64,000 nt of DNA from Bradyrhizobium mercantei (GCF_001982635.1 NZ_MKFI01000010.1:124001-188000); one strand, 5' to 3'. Shown: positions 25,460-34,035, numbered from the stretch's first letter. Program-made: numbers and translations. The notes: generated from the sequence alone by a model not told the origin.

Positions 25460-26074
25460 ATGTCCCTCGCAAGCAAAACCGGTTTCGTAATCATCCTGGC
25501 GGTGCTCTGCCTGAGCGGCCGGCAGGCCAATGCCCAGGCCGGGCCGGTGCAATATTGGACGCCGGGGTCGCTGTTCGGCTTTGGCGGCAGTTTGGCCGAT
25601 GGCCAGAAGGCGGACACCTACGGCAATTTTCCAGGTTTCGATGCCACCGGCGCGCAGGGCGGTTCAGCCTATCTGAACGGCCGGCCGGATGGCTGGTTCG
25701 TCGGCAGCGAAGGCGGCCGCTACGGCTGGAGCGCGCTCAACCAATCGGCGGCGTTCGGCTCGCTCGAATATCAGGGCGCGCAGTTCGGCTACAATTTCAA
25801 GGGCGTCGGCGATACGCCCGTGACGTTCTTCGCCGGTTTCGACACGTTGAAATACAATCCGCCCGGCGCCGGCGGGCCGCTGGCGCCGTTCAGCGGCAAT
25901 GCCGGCGTCAACGCCGGCTATTCGGCACGCGCGGGACTCGAGTTCCGCCCGACTTCGAATCTCAGCCTCTCCTTCGGCGCGAGCTTCACCCAGCAGGGCG
26001 CCGAGCGCATGGACAGCGACATTCATTCGCAGCTCTTGCCCGGCCAGTCTCCGGTCCTGTTCGGCGGCCGCTAG
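25460..26074 (+). CDS. Exported protein, probable small outer-membrane beta-barrel
   Basis: 204 residues. A signal peptide (SKTGFVIILAVLCLSG, cleavage near ANA-QA) is followed by Gly- and aromatic-rich alternating segments (FGYNFKGVGDTPVTFFAGFD, LEFRPTSNLSLSFGASF) that look like amphipathic beta-strands. I do not recognise a named family. It starts 80 nt after the MAPEG gene on the same strand. Other possibility: a secreted repeat-poor protein of no barrel fold. Confidence 0.65.
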   Translation: MSLASKTGFVIILAVLCLSGRQANAQAGPVQYWTPGSLFGFGGSLADGQKADTYGNFPGFDATGAQGGSAYLNGRPDGWFVGSEGGRYGWSALNQSAAFGSLEYQGAQFGYNFKGVGDTPVTFFAGFDTLKYNPPGAGGPLAPFSGNAGVNAGYSARAGLEFRPTSNLSLSFGASFTQQGAERMDSDIHSQLLPGQSPVLFGGR

Positions 26075-26173
26075 CGCTTCAGCGCAAGACGGCCGTGCTG
26101 CGGTCCTGATTCAACCAGAACCTCGACCAGCACCAAGAAGGCTCGAGCTTACGGGCACAGTCAGGATCGAAAC

Positions 26174-26947
26174 ATGGATATGCAAGGCAAGATCGCACTC
26201 GTCACCGCCGCGGCATCGGGCGCCGGCCGCGCCGGCGCATTGATCCTCGCGCGCGAGGGCGCGGCGGTCGCGGTCGTCGACCAGAATGAGGCCGGCGCGA
26301 AGGCGGTGGTCGACGAGATCAAGAAGGGCGGCGGGCGCGCGCTGGCGCTGGCCGGCGATCTGCGCGACGACGGCTTTTCGCGCGATATCGTGGCGGCGAC
26401 CGTGAAGGAGTTCGGCGCGCTCGACTGCGTCTGGAATCACCTCGGCATTCCCGGCCCGTCCGTGATCGACGATCTCGAGGGCTGGGATCTCAGCGTCGAT
26501 CTCAATCTGCGCTCGCAACTGATCACCACCAACGCGGCGCTCGCCGAGATGACGGCGCGGCGCAAGGGCAGCATCCTGTTCACGGCTTCGACCTCGGGCC
26601 TGGTCGGCTCGCCGTGGAGCCCGACCTATTCGGCCGCCAAGGCCGGCGTGATCGGGCTGGCACGGGCGCTCGCAAAGCGCCACGCCAAGGACGGCGTCCG
26701 CGTCAACGCGATCTGTCCCGGTGCGATCGACACGCCGATGCTGCGGGTGTTCGTCAACCGGCCCGACCAGCCCGGTCACAACGAGGCCGACGCCGAAGAA
26801 CTGATCAAGGCCGCGGTGACCCGCAACCCGATGGGCCGCGCGGCGCGCCCCGAGGAGATCGCCGAGGTCGCGGTGTTCCTGCTGTCGGATAAGGCGTCGT
26901 TCGTCACCGGCATCGCGATGCCGGTCGATGGCGGCACGGTGGCGTAG
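26174..26947 (+). CDS. SDR-family NAD(P)-dependent oxidoreductase
   Basis: 257-residue classical short-chain dehydrogenase. Nucleotide motif TAAASGAG (11-18, with Ala in place of the usual first Gly), a core Asn-His pair in CVWNHLGIP instead of NNAG, active-site Ser near 139-141, Tyr152 and Lys156 (YSAAK), and C-terminal SFVTGIAMPVDGG. The nonstandard NHLG is a mild oddity shared by some subfamilies. Substrate unknown; no operon partner apart from the preceding exported protein 100 nt away. Confidence 0.92.
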   Translation: MDMQGKIALVTAAASGAGRAGALILAREGAAVAVVDQNEAGAKAVVDEIKKGGGRALALAGDLRDDGFSRDIVAATVKEFGALDCVWNHLGIPGPSVIDDLEGWDLSVDLNLRSQLITTNAALAEMTARRKGSILFTASTSGLVGSPWSPTYSAAKAGVIGLARALAKRHAKDGVRVNAICPGAIDTPMLRVFVNRPDQPGHNEADAEELIKAAVTRNPMGRAARPEEIAEVAVFLLSDKASFVTGIAMPVDGGTVA

Positions 26948-26989
26948 CGTCCTGCATCAGTCTCGGGGCGGAGTACGTCGCTCCATCCA

Positions 26990-27107
26990 CGTCATTGCGA
27001 GCCAACGGGTCGCGCGAACGCGCGCCCGATGACAGGCTCCGCGAAGCAATCCATCATGCCGCAAATGAGAAATGGATTGCTTCGTCGCTTCGCTCCTCGC
27101 AATGACG
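26990..27107. repeat. Palindromic intergenic repeat (Bradyrhizobium REP-like)
   Basis: Begins GTCATTGCGA (26991-27000) and ends with its complement TCGCAATGAC (27097-27106); inner complementary blocks GCAATCCAT and ATGGATTGC give a long imperfect hairpin. Lies between two convergent genes, where it may also help terminate transcription. Confidence 0.75.
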
Positions 27108-27131
27108 GCGTCGAAAGTTCGCGGGCCTAGC

Positions 27132-29726
27132 CTAGAACTTCGCCCTGAGACCCACATAGGCGGCGAGCGGCATGCCGGGCACGAAGGTGCGCGGATCGGT
27201 CAGCTGCGCCATCAGATTGGGGACGCCGCGCGTCGTGCTGGCGAAGCCGCCGGTCTGGAAGAACGTGCCGCCCAGGTAATAGTGCTGGTTGAACACATTG
27301 TTGATCAGGCCGAACACCTCGATGTTCGGCGTGATCTTGTAGGAGGTGTGCAGGTTCACGACCGCATAGGCGGGGACCTTCGGGCTCTGGTTGGTGTCGT
27401 CGCCGACGAGCCACTGGCTGCCGACGACGTTGACATCGGCGCCGACCTTCCACGCATCGGTGGCGAGGTATTCGACACCGGCCTTGAAGCGGTGCGCTGG
27501 AATGCCCGGGATGTGGTCGCCCGGCTTGACGTTGACGAACTGGACGTCGCTGTTGTCCGGGTCAGTCAGAGCATTCGGATTGTTGGGAGACGGCAACGTA
27601 TTCGCGGTTCGATAGGTCGCGTCGACATAGGTGTAGTTGGCGTAGGCGTTCCAGCGCTCGATGTTATACTCCAGCTTGGCCTCGATGCCTTGCCGCAGGG
27701 TCTGCCCGGCATTCTGGAAATAGCCGAAATTGCCTGTGCCGACCGGGCTCTGCACCCGGATGATGTCGTCGTCCGACAGCGTGTGAAACGCACCGAGGCC
27801 CCAGCTCAGCATGCCGGTCCTGGCGTTGTTGCCCCAGGTGCCGCGGAAGCCCGCCTCGACAGTGTGCGACACCACCTGCTTGAGCGGCGGATCGGACACC
27901 AGGAAAGCATCGATGACGCAGGGACGCGCCGGATCGGAGCAGCCGAGCTCGAGCGGCGTCGGCGCGCGGTTGGCCTCGGAGTAGCCGGCATAGAAGGTCA
28001 GATTCGGCGTGATCTTGTAGGTGCCGCCGATCACCGGGTTGAAGCGCTGGTAATTGTTGCTGCTGTTGAGCAGGTCATTTGTCCCGGTCTGGTCCTGCAG
28101 ATTGATCTGGGCATAGTTGAATCGTCCACCGGCCGTGACCGAGAACCTGTTCGTCACGTCGAACGTATCGGTGAGATAGGCGCCGGCGTAGGTGTTGGTG
28201 GCGCGCAGGTCGACCGGGGCGAGACCGGCGTCCGGCTGGTTGATGTAGATGCCGGTGCCGTTGACGAACAGATTGTTCGGATCGATCGTGCCGAGCTCGC
28301 TGGTGGCGTTGAACTTGGTGTTGCCATGGTCAACGCTGACGCCCATGACGACATGGTTGTTGTGGCCGAAGATCTGGTCGGTGTTGGTCAGCTGCGCGGT
28401 GCCGCCGTACGAATTAGTGGCGGCGTTGTTGCGGTCGATCTCGCCAAGGAAAGCCGTGCCGAGCGTGTTCGGCACCGGTGGGCCACCGACCGGGCCATAG
28501 ATCGGGTCGTTGTCGTTGTTGCCGTCGATGCAGAGGTTGCGCCCGCGGTTGCAGGACTCGACATCGGTGCCGTTGCCGTCGACATGGGATTGCCGGAAGC
28601 CGCGGAAATAGGCGTTGCCCTGGAACGACCATGTGTCCGAGAAATTATGGTTCAGCGTCGCGTTGATGAAGGCGAGCTGCAGCAGCGTCGTCTGCGGCCA
28701 GGTGTAGACGCTCGACCAGCGCTGATTGAGCATCTGCACCGGCGTCGCCGCGACGTTGCCGAGCAGGTTGCTGGCGCCGGTGAAATTGACGTGGAATTCG
28801 GTGTCGTCGTTGCGTGCGCCGACGTCCACATACATGCGATTGATGTGTGACTGGTTGGCGTAGTCGCGCCAGCCGCGATCATAGGCGTGTTCGAACGCCG
28901 CATAGGCGGAGATGTTGTCCCGCTGGCCGCCGGACTGGACGCTGCCCTGCACGCGCCCGTAGGAGCCGCCGAACAGTTCGGCCTCCGAGCCCTGATAGGT
29001 GAAGCCGTTCTTCATCTGGATGCTGAGCGCGCCGCCGATCGCGTTGAGGCCGAATACCGGGTTGTTGGGAAACAACGCCATGCTGTCGATGGCCTTTTCC
29101 GGGATGAAGTCCCAGTTGACCACGTCGCCCCAGGATTCGTTGATACGCACGCCGTTCTGATAGACCGCGAGCCCCTGTGGCGTACCCTGCACCGGCGAGG
29201 CGGTGAAGCCGCGATAGTTGAGATCGCGCTGGAACGGATTGCCGGTCTGGTCGCCGAGTGAAACACCCGGCAGCTTGCGGTTCACTGCATCGAGGAAGTT
29301 AGTCGAATAGTCGTGGCTGAAATCCTGCGTCGTCATCACCGAGGTGTTGGAGGGGACTTTGTCGCGATCGATCAGGGTGGGGTTGCGGTCGGACGGTCCA
29401 GGGACCCCGGCGCCGCCCTCGGGTGCCGCGGCGGTCTGGGCCGGTGCGGCCCGCGGTCTGGTGGTTCGCGATGTCCGCACCACCGGCTTGGCCGCGGGCT
29501 TGATGCTGCGCGCGCCAGCCAGCGGCGAGGGGGCAATCACGTTGACCGGCGGCAGCTCGGTCGGGGCAGGGGTCTGCGCATAGACGGCGTCCAGCGGCGC
29601 TGCGGCTCCGATGGCGGTGAGCATGGCCGCAGCGCCGCGCGCATAGACCGAAGAAGACAGAAATCGAGTTGCCGCACGCAACAACGTACCAGCCATGACG
29701 CCCACCCCATTGTCGTGGTTCGTCAT
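27132..29726 (-). CDS. TonB-dependent outer-membrane receptor 2, candidate lanthanide-chelate receptor
   Basis: 864 residues. Signal sequence ending VYA-QT, a TonB-box-like LPPVNVIAP, a Pro/Ala/Arg-rich segment, plug domain (RDLNYRGFTASPVQGTPQGL, FGLNAIGGALSIQMKNG) and barrel ending AAYVGLRAKF with terminal Phe. A Cys-bounded extracellular loop (ESCNRGRNLCIDGNNDND) is notable. Start at 29726; an ATG at 29696 is also plausible. The receptor lies divergent to a response regulator and near lanmodulin, and carries the same upstream palindrome as the lanM and alcohol dehydrogenase genes. In Methylorubrum a receptor gene (lutH) adjoins lanM, so lanthanide uptake is a reasonable inference, not proof. 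Confidence 0.93.
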   Translation of the reverse strand: MTNHDNGVGVMAGTLLRAATRFLSSSVYARGAAAMLTAIGAAAPLDAVYAQTPAPTELPPVNVIAPSPLAGARSIKPAAKPVVRTSRTTRPRAAPAQTAAAPEGGAGVPGPSDRNPTLIDRDKVPSNTSVMTTQDFSHDYSTNFLDAVNRKLPGVSLGDQTGNPFQRDLNYRGFTASPVQGTPQGLAVYQNGVRINESWGDVVNWDFIPEKAIDSMALFPNNPVFGLNAIGGALSIQMKNGFTYQGSEAELFGGSYGRVQGSVQSGGQRDNISAYAAFEHAYDRGWRDYANQSHINRMYVDVGARNDDTEFHVNFTGASNLLGNVAATPVQMLNQRWSSVYTWPQTTLLQLAFINATLNHNFSDTWSFQGNAYFRGFRQSHVDGNGTDVESCNRGRNLCIDGNNDNDPIYGPVGGPPVPNTLGTAFLGEIDRNNAATNSYGGTAQLTNTDQIFGHNNHVVMGVSVDHGNTKFNATSELGTIDPNNLFVNGTGIYINQPDAGLAPVDLRATNTYAGAYLTDTFDVTNRFSVTAGGRFNYAQINLQDQTGTNDLLNSSNNYQRFNPVIGGTYKITPNLTFYAGYSEANRAPTPLELGCSDPARPCVIDAFLVSDPPLKQVVSHTVEAGFRGTWGNNARTGMLSWGLGAFHTLSDDDIIRVQSPVGTGNFGYFQNAGQTLRQGIEAKLEYNIERWNAYANYTYVDATYRTANTLPSPNNPNALTDPDNSDVQFVNVKPGDHIPGIPAHRFKAGVEYLATDAWKVGADVNVVGSQWLVGDDTNQSPKVPAYAVVNLHTSYKITPNIEVFGLINNVFNQHYYLGGTFFQTGGFASTTRGVPNLMAQLTDPRTFVPGMPLAAYVGLRAKF

Positions 29727-30139
29727 TGTCCCCAACGAACCATTCGCATGCGAGACTGCTGGAGCGGTAAGGCTTTGGCAAACAAGATGTGTCCCGTGAG
29801 TCAGGGATTCTTTTCCACGTATGTTCGGGAAAAATTCCCGGTCAGATTTGCGGCGGTAGACGCATCGGAGCAACAGTCGTTGCTGCGTTCGATAATTCTC
29901 TTACAAAATCAATTAATTGTCGGCGGGTCGTCGATTGACGACAGAGTGGCGATCGAAGCGGTCCTGCCACTTGGCGCGGGTCCTCGGGCTCTCTCAGGCG
30001 ACCATCCTCCAAGCTGTCATGTCTTCCTGTGTCGATTGTATCAGCGCCGCGATGCGCATAAGTGTCGCCTGTCCCGACCTGGCATGCACCTGTAGATGTC
30101 ATTCCAGATTTTAATCCCTCATCGCTGTCCCGAGGGCTG
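29727..30139. other. Divergent intergenic region between TonB receptor 2 and the response regulator
   Basis: 413 nt with no gene I can support. Contains the perfect palindrome at 29826-29840, a weaker related site near 29804-29816 (GGGATTCTTTTCC), and an AT-richer stretch (29875-29925) that could hold promoters. Confidence 0.6.
29826..29840. promoter_or_regulatory. Palindromic operator, copy A (CGGGAA-AAA-TTCCCG)
   Basis: Perfect 6-3-6 palindrome about 100 nt upstream of TonB receptor 2. The same motif recurs upstream of the PQQ dehydrogenase (30983) and lanmodulin (33412), so it is a strong candidate for a shared regulator site. Confidence 0.7.
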
Positions 30140-30769
30140 ATGCGAGTCCTGATCGTCGACGATCATCCGATCGTCATCGCTGCTTGCGAAGCTCTGCTGG
30201 CTGACGAAGCCGGAATTGCCGTGACTGGGGCCCCGGATGCGGCAAGCGGGTTCGCGTCATTTGCCGCCGATGCTCCGGAGGTCTGCGTCATCGACATCAA
30301 TCTGCCGTCCGTGTCCGGCCTCGAACTCGCGAAGCAAATCCTCGGAAAGGATGCCGAAGCCCGTATCGTCATCTTCAGCATCAATGACGATCCGGTCTTC
30401 ATCGCGCGCGCCGTCGATGTTGGCGTCAAGGGCTACGTGTCCAAGTCCGGCGACCCCAACGATCTCGTCATTGCCATTCGCGAAGTCGGAAAGGGAGGCA
30501 CGTTCCTGCCGACCCGAAGCTTGCGGGAGACGGCGCCGGTCGATCCATCTTATGCGGCCAGCCGGCTCGCGCAAATCAGTCCCCGGGAAGCCAAGATCCT
30601 TGGCTTGCTTGCGGCCAACCATACCCTGGCGGAGATTGCGAAACTGATCGGTGTGTCCTACGGAACGGTCGCGAACGACACCGCCATCATGCGACACAGG
30701 CTCGGCGTTCGCACGACGCGGGAATTGGTTCGGCTGGCGGCGGAGATCCGCGCAAAGCTGCCGAGCTGA
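30140..30769 (+). CDS. NarL/LuxR-type response regulator
   Basis: 209 residues. Receiver domain with acidic pocket DD (7-8), phospho-acceptor Asp52 (VIDINLP) and Lys in GYVSKSG; C-terminal LuxR helix-turn-helix (ISPREAKILGLLAANHTLAE, then IAKLIGVSYGTVAND). ATG at 30140 follows GAGGG. No histidine kinase is encoded nearby, so it is an orphan. Regulators of this type control PQQ alcohol dehydrogenases in Pseudomonas (ExaE/AgmR/PedR1) and methanol dehydrogenases in methylotrophs. Position between the receptor and the dehydrogenase makes it the best candidate to bind the shared palindromes. Confidence 0.92.
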   Translation: MRVLIVDDHPIVIAACEALLADEAGIAVTGAPDAASGFASFAADAPEVCVIDINLPSVSGLELAKQILGKDAEARIVIFSINDDPVFIARAVDVGVKGYVSKSGDPNDLVIAIREVGKGGTFLPTRSLRETAPVDPSYAASRLAQISPREAKILGLLAANHTLAEIAKLIGVSYGTVANDTAIMRHRLGVRTTRELVRLAAEIRAKLPS

Positions 30770-30848
30770 GTGGATGCGCGCTGTCTGCGCGACACTATTC
30801 GAGAAATTTTTCAGCAGGTCGATGCGAGCATGAGCCACTTGCAAAAAA

Positions 30849-30879
30849 TAACCCCGCTCTCACAGCGGAGGCGGGGTTA
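30849..30879 (-). terminator. Hairpin with U-tract on the minus strand
   Basis: TAACCCCGC (30849-30857) pairs with GCGGGGTTA (30871-30879). Read on the minus strand the stem is followed by TTTTTTGC, a classic intrinsic terminator; on the plus strand no U-run follows. It could still end the response-regulator mRNA as a hairpin, but the polarity points to a minus-strand transcript. Confidence 0.5.
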
Positions 30880-30982
30880 AAGGTTCATTTGGGATAGAAA
30901 TCCAGCGCAATGCGCGGGAAGTAGCAAAGCGGATCGTATCGTCACGATCGTCTCGATCAATGAGATTGTATCTCGCAGTTTT

Positions 30983-30997
30983 CGGGAATTATTCCCG
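30983..30997. promoter_or_regulatory. Palindromic operator, copy B (CGGGAA-TTA-TTCCCG)
   Basis: Perfect 6-3-6 palindrome, flanked by T and A to give TCGGGAATTATTCCCGA, about 148 nt before the PQQ dehydrogenase start. Same motif as copies A and C. Confidence 0.7.
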
Positions 30998-31144
30998 AGT
31001 TGTTTTGGACAAAACTTGATCGCGCAACGTCGTGCGTGTGCAATTCATTCGCTTTGCGTGTCGTGACATGCTTCGAACTTGAAGTCACAAAAACGCACGT
31101 CTACGCTCGCGGCAGATCCGTTAGAGATCGCTGGAGGGAAACAG

Positions 31145-33316
31145 ATGATGCGCTCGCTTTGGTTTGAATCTACGCACTGCACTTCAGGCAGGAGAAGTTC
31201 TTCTCCACGATTCGTCCTCGCGACGCTCACTCTCGCCGGAGCCCTCGGTCTCTCGGCGGTTAATGGTGTCGCGTCGGCACAGAACGTGACGCCTGACCGC
31301 ATCAAGGACGTCACGTCGAAGGTCGATAGTGATTTCATCAAGGCGAATGCGGCTACCTCAAAGGATTGGCCGACGATCGGCCTTGATTACGCAGAGACGC
31401 GATTCAGCAAGCTCAACCAGATCAACGCGGGCAATGTGAAGGACCTCGGACTGGTCTGGAGCTACAATCTCGAATCCTCACGCGGTGTCGAGGCGACGCC
31501 GGTCGTGGTCGATGGCATCATGTATCAGTCGGCGTCGTGGAGCGTGGTTCACGCCATCGACGCGCGCACCGGCAAGAAGCTGTGGTCGTTCGATCCGGGC
31601 GTTGACCGCTCGAAGGGCTACAAGGGCTGCTGCGACGTGGTCAATCGCGGCGTCGCCGTCTACAAGGGCAAGGTGTTCGTCGCCACGTATGATGGACGCC
31701 TGATCGCGCTCGATGCGGCCACCGGCCAAAAGGTGTGGGAAAAGGACACGCTGATCGATCACGATCACTCCTACACCATCACCGGCGCGCCACGTGCCTT
31801 CAACGGCAAGGTGGTGATCGGCCAGGGCGGCGCCGAATACGGTGCGCGCGGCTACATCACGGCCTATGACACCGACACCGGCAATCAGCTCTGGCGCTGG
31901 TTCACCGTGCCGGGCGATCCGTCAAAGCCGTTCGAGGACGCCTCGATGGAAGCTGCGGCCAAGACATGGGATCCGGCCGGCAAGTACTGGCTCAACGGTG
32001 GCGGCGGCACGCCGTGGGATACGATCACCTACGATCCCGAGTTGAACATGGTCTATGTCGGCACCGGCAATGGCGCGCCGTGGAATCGCAATATCCGCAG
32101 CCCATCCGGCGGCGACAATCTCTATCTTGCCTCGCTGGTCGCGCTAAACGCCGACACCGGAAAATACATCTGGCACTATCAGGAGACGCCCGGCGATCAC
32201 TGGGACTATACGTCGACCCAGCCCATGATCCTGGCCGATATCACGATCGACGGCTCGCCGCGCAAGGTGATCCTGCACGCGCCGAAGAACGGCTTCTTTT
32301 TCGTGGTAGACCGGACCAATGGCAAATTCATCTCGGCGAAGAATTTCGTCGATGTGAACTGGGCGACCGGCTATGACGCCAATGGACGGCCGATCGAAGT
32401 GCCGGCGGCGCGCGGCGATGAGAACTACGATGCCATCCCCGGACCGTATGGCGCGCACAACTGGCATCCGATGTCGTTCAACCCGCAAACCGGATTGGTG
32501 TATCTGCCTGCGCAGAACGTGCCACTCAACCTGACGCCGGAAAAATCCTTTGCGCAGAACGCTGCCACTCCCGGCAAGTTCGGTGGCACCACCGGCTGGA
32601 ACGTCGGCTTTGTGCTGAACGGCACGCCGCCGAAAGCACCCGCCTTCGGCAGGCTGATCGCATGGGATCCGGTCAAGCAGAAGGAGGCGTGGAAGGTCGA
32701 TTATGTCTCGCCGTGGAATGGCGGCACACTGACCACCGCCGGCAATCTGGTGTTCCAGGGCACCGCCGACGGCCGTTTCGTGGCGTATGACGCGACCAGC
32801 GGAAAGACGCTGTGGGAAACGCCGACCGGCACCGGTGTGGTCGCGGCAGCGTCAACCTATACGATCGACGGTCAGCAATATGTCTCGATTGCGGTCGGTT
32901 GGGGCGGCGTGTTCGGCATCGCCGCGCGCGCGACCGAGTACCAGAACCCCGGCACGGTCTATACCTTCGCGCTCAACGGCAAGGCCAAGATGCCGGAGTT
33001 CGTGAAATACCAGACCGAAGGCTTGCTGCAGGGCGTGAAGTACGATCCGAAGGACGTGCCCGAAGGCACCGCGATCTATGTCGCGGCCTGCGCCACCTGC
33101 CACGGTGTTCCCGGCGTCGATCGCGGCGGCAACGTCAGAAACCTCGGTTATGTGCCAACTGAGGAGATCGCCAATCTGAAGGACATCGTCTTCAACGGGC
33201 CGTTCCGTGACAGGGGCATGCCCGACTTCACCGGCAAACTCACGGAAGCGGATGTGGTGAAGATCCAGGCCTTCATCCAGGGGACCGCGGACGCGATCCG
33301 GCCGAAGAGCAAATAG
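31145..33316 (+). CDS. PQQ-dependent alcohol dehydrogenase with C-terminal cytochrome c (type II quinohemoprotein)
   Basis: 723 residues exported to the periplasm. ATG at 31145 follows GGAGGG; signal peptide ends VASA-QN. Eight-bladed quinoprotein propeller (about 75-615) with the adjacent-Cys disulfide Cys162-Cys163 (KGCCDVVNRG), catalytic Asp354 in GDHWDYTST, and a C-terminal cytochrome c domain (CATCHG 649-654, likely axial Met692 in RGMPDF). This is the type II ADH layout, oxidising alcohols with PQQ and passing electrons through heme. The residue two after the catalytic Asp is Thr356; lanthanide-dependent enzymes carry Asp there, so this looks like a calcium enzyme although lanmodulin is next door. 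PQQ synthesis genes are not in the window. Confidence 0.95.
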   Translation: MMRSLWFESTHCTSGRRSSSPRFVLATLTLAGALGLSAVNGVASAQNVTPDRIKDVTSKVDSDFIKANAATSKDWPTIGLDYAETRFSKLNQINAGNVKDLGLVWSYNLESSRGVEATPVVVDGIMYQSASWSVVHAIDARTGKKLWSFDPGVDRSKGYKGCCDVVNRGVAVYKGKVFVATYDGRLIALDAATGQKVWEKDTLIDHDHSYTITGAPRAFNGKVVIGQGGAEYGARGYITAYDTDTGNQLWRWFTVPGDPSKPFEDASMEAAAKTWDPAGKYWLNGGGGTPWDTITYDPELNMVYVGTGNGAPWNRNIRSPSGGDNLYLASLVALNADTGKYIWHYQETPGDHWDYTSTQPMILADITIDGSPRKVILHAPKNGFFFVVDRTNGKFISAKNFVDVNWATGYDANGRPIEVPAARGDENYDAIPGPYGAHNWHPMSFNPQTGLVYLPAQNVPLNLTPEKSFAQNAATPGKFGGTTGWNVGFVLNGTPPKAPAFGRLIAWDPVKQKEAWKVDYVSPWNGGTLTTAGNLVFQGTADGRFVAYDATSGKTLWETPTGTGVVAAASTYTIDGQQYVSIAVGWGGVFGIAARATEYQNPGTVYTFALNGKAKMPEFVKYQTEGLLQGVKYDPKDVPEGTAIYVAACATCHGVPGVDRGGNVRNLGYVPTEEIANLKDIVFNGPFRDRGMPDFTGKLTEADVVKIQAFIQGTADAIRPKSK

Positions 33317-33411
33317 CATGACCTGAATGGGTCATGCCGCAGGGATCGCGCACGGTCTGCCTCGCGTAGACCGTGCGCATTAAGTTCTGGCCGGTTCCCT
33401 TCGAGCCTGAT

Positions 33412-33426
33412 CGGGAGTTCTTCCCG
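33412..33426. promoter_or_regulatory. Palindromic operator, copy C (CGGGAG-TTC-TTCCCG) with an adjacent half-site
   Basis: One mismatch from a perfect 6-3-6 palindrome, about 92 nt before the lanmodulin start. A further half-site TCGGGAA follows at 33433-33439. Same motif as copies A and B. Confidence 0.65.
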
Positions 33427-33518
33427 AGAAAATCGGGAAAATTACTTGAGGGCGCTGCGTCGACCAGCTAATTCGTCCGTGAGGTCCAAAACGGACGTTA
33501 TTGGATGGGAGATCGAGA

Positions 33519-33917
33519 ATGATTTTGCGCCCATTGGCTGGCCTTGTGCTGGCCGCAGCCATGACCTTGTCGGGAGCGGCCTTCGCTGCGAGCCACAACA
33601 ACACCATCAAGATGTTCGACCCCGACAATGACGGCACGCTCGATCTGTCCGAGGTGAAGAACGCCGCGTCGGCGCTTTTTGACAAGCTCGATCCCGACAA
33701 GGATGGCACCCTCGATGCGCGTGAGCTGCGCGGCCGGCTGAGCAAGAAGGAGCTGGCTGCGGCTGATCCCGATCATGACGGTACCCTGACGAAGGATGAA
33801 TATCTTGCCGTCGTCGCGCAGCGTTTCAGCGCCGCCAATCCGGACAATGACGGAACGCTGGATGCCAAGGAACTGAAGTCGCCCGCCGGGCGCGCCCTCC
33901 TTCGCCTGATGAAGTAG
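33519..33917 (+). CDS. lanM: Lanmodulin, periplasmic lanthanide-binding EF-hand protein
   Basis: 132 residues with a signal peptide cleaved near AFA-AS. Four EF-hand loops each carry Pro at position 2, the hallmark of lanmodulin: DPDNDGTLDLSE (34-45), DPDKDGTLDARE (58-69), DPDHDGTLTKDE (83-94) and NPDNDGTLDAKE (107-118). Loop starts are 24, 25 and 24 residues apart, the spacing I recall for Methylorubrum extorquens LanM, and the fourth loop starts with Asn as there. Oddity: loop 3 has Thr instead of Asp at position 9, which may lower its affinity. ATG at 33519 is chosen over a TTG 18 nt upstream because the signal peptide begins here. Binds lanthanides in the periplasm; probably co-regulated with the receptor and dehydrogenase through the shared palindrome. 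Confidence 0.95.
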   Translation: MILRPLAGLVLAAAMTLSGAAFAASHNNTIKMFDPDNDGTLDLSEVKNAASALFDKLDPDKDGTLDARELRGRLSKKELAAADPDHDGTLTKDEYLAVVAQRFSAANPDNDGTLDAKELKSPAGRALLRLMK

Positions 33918-34035
33918 ACGTCTCGGCGCCTCGATTGTTGCGCCGTCGCTGGCGCAGCATGGGGCCTATCGGCGGGCGACCGGGCGATTCCGGCCGCCTT
34001 TTGCCGGTCGGTGCCCAAGACGGAGGCATCCCCGT

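Larger units (their letters stand above)
30770..31144. other. Intergenic region upstream of the PQQ dehydrogenase
   Basis: 375 nt without a supported gene. Holds a hairpin at 30849-30879 and the operator palindrome at 30983-30997, and is AT-richer than the surroundings. Confidence 0.6.

Noticed and set aside
31145..33316. Calling the PQQ enzyme a XoxF-type lanthanide methanol dehydrogenase
   Set aside because: It has a C-terminal cytochrome c domain and Thr, not Asp, two residues after the catalytic Asp.
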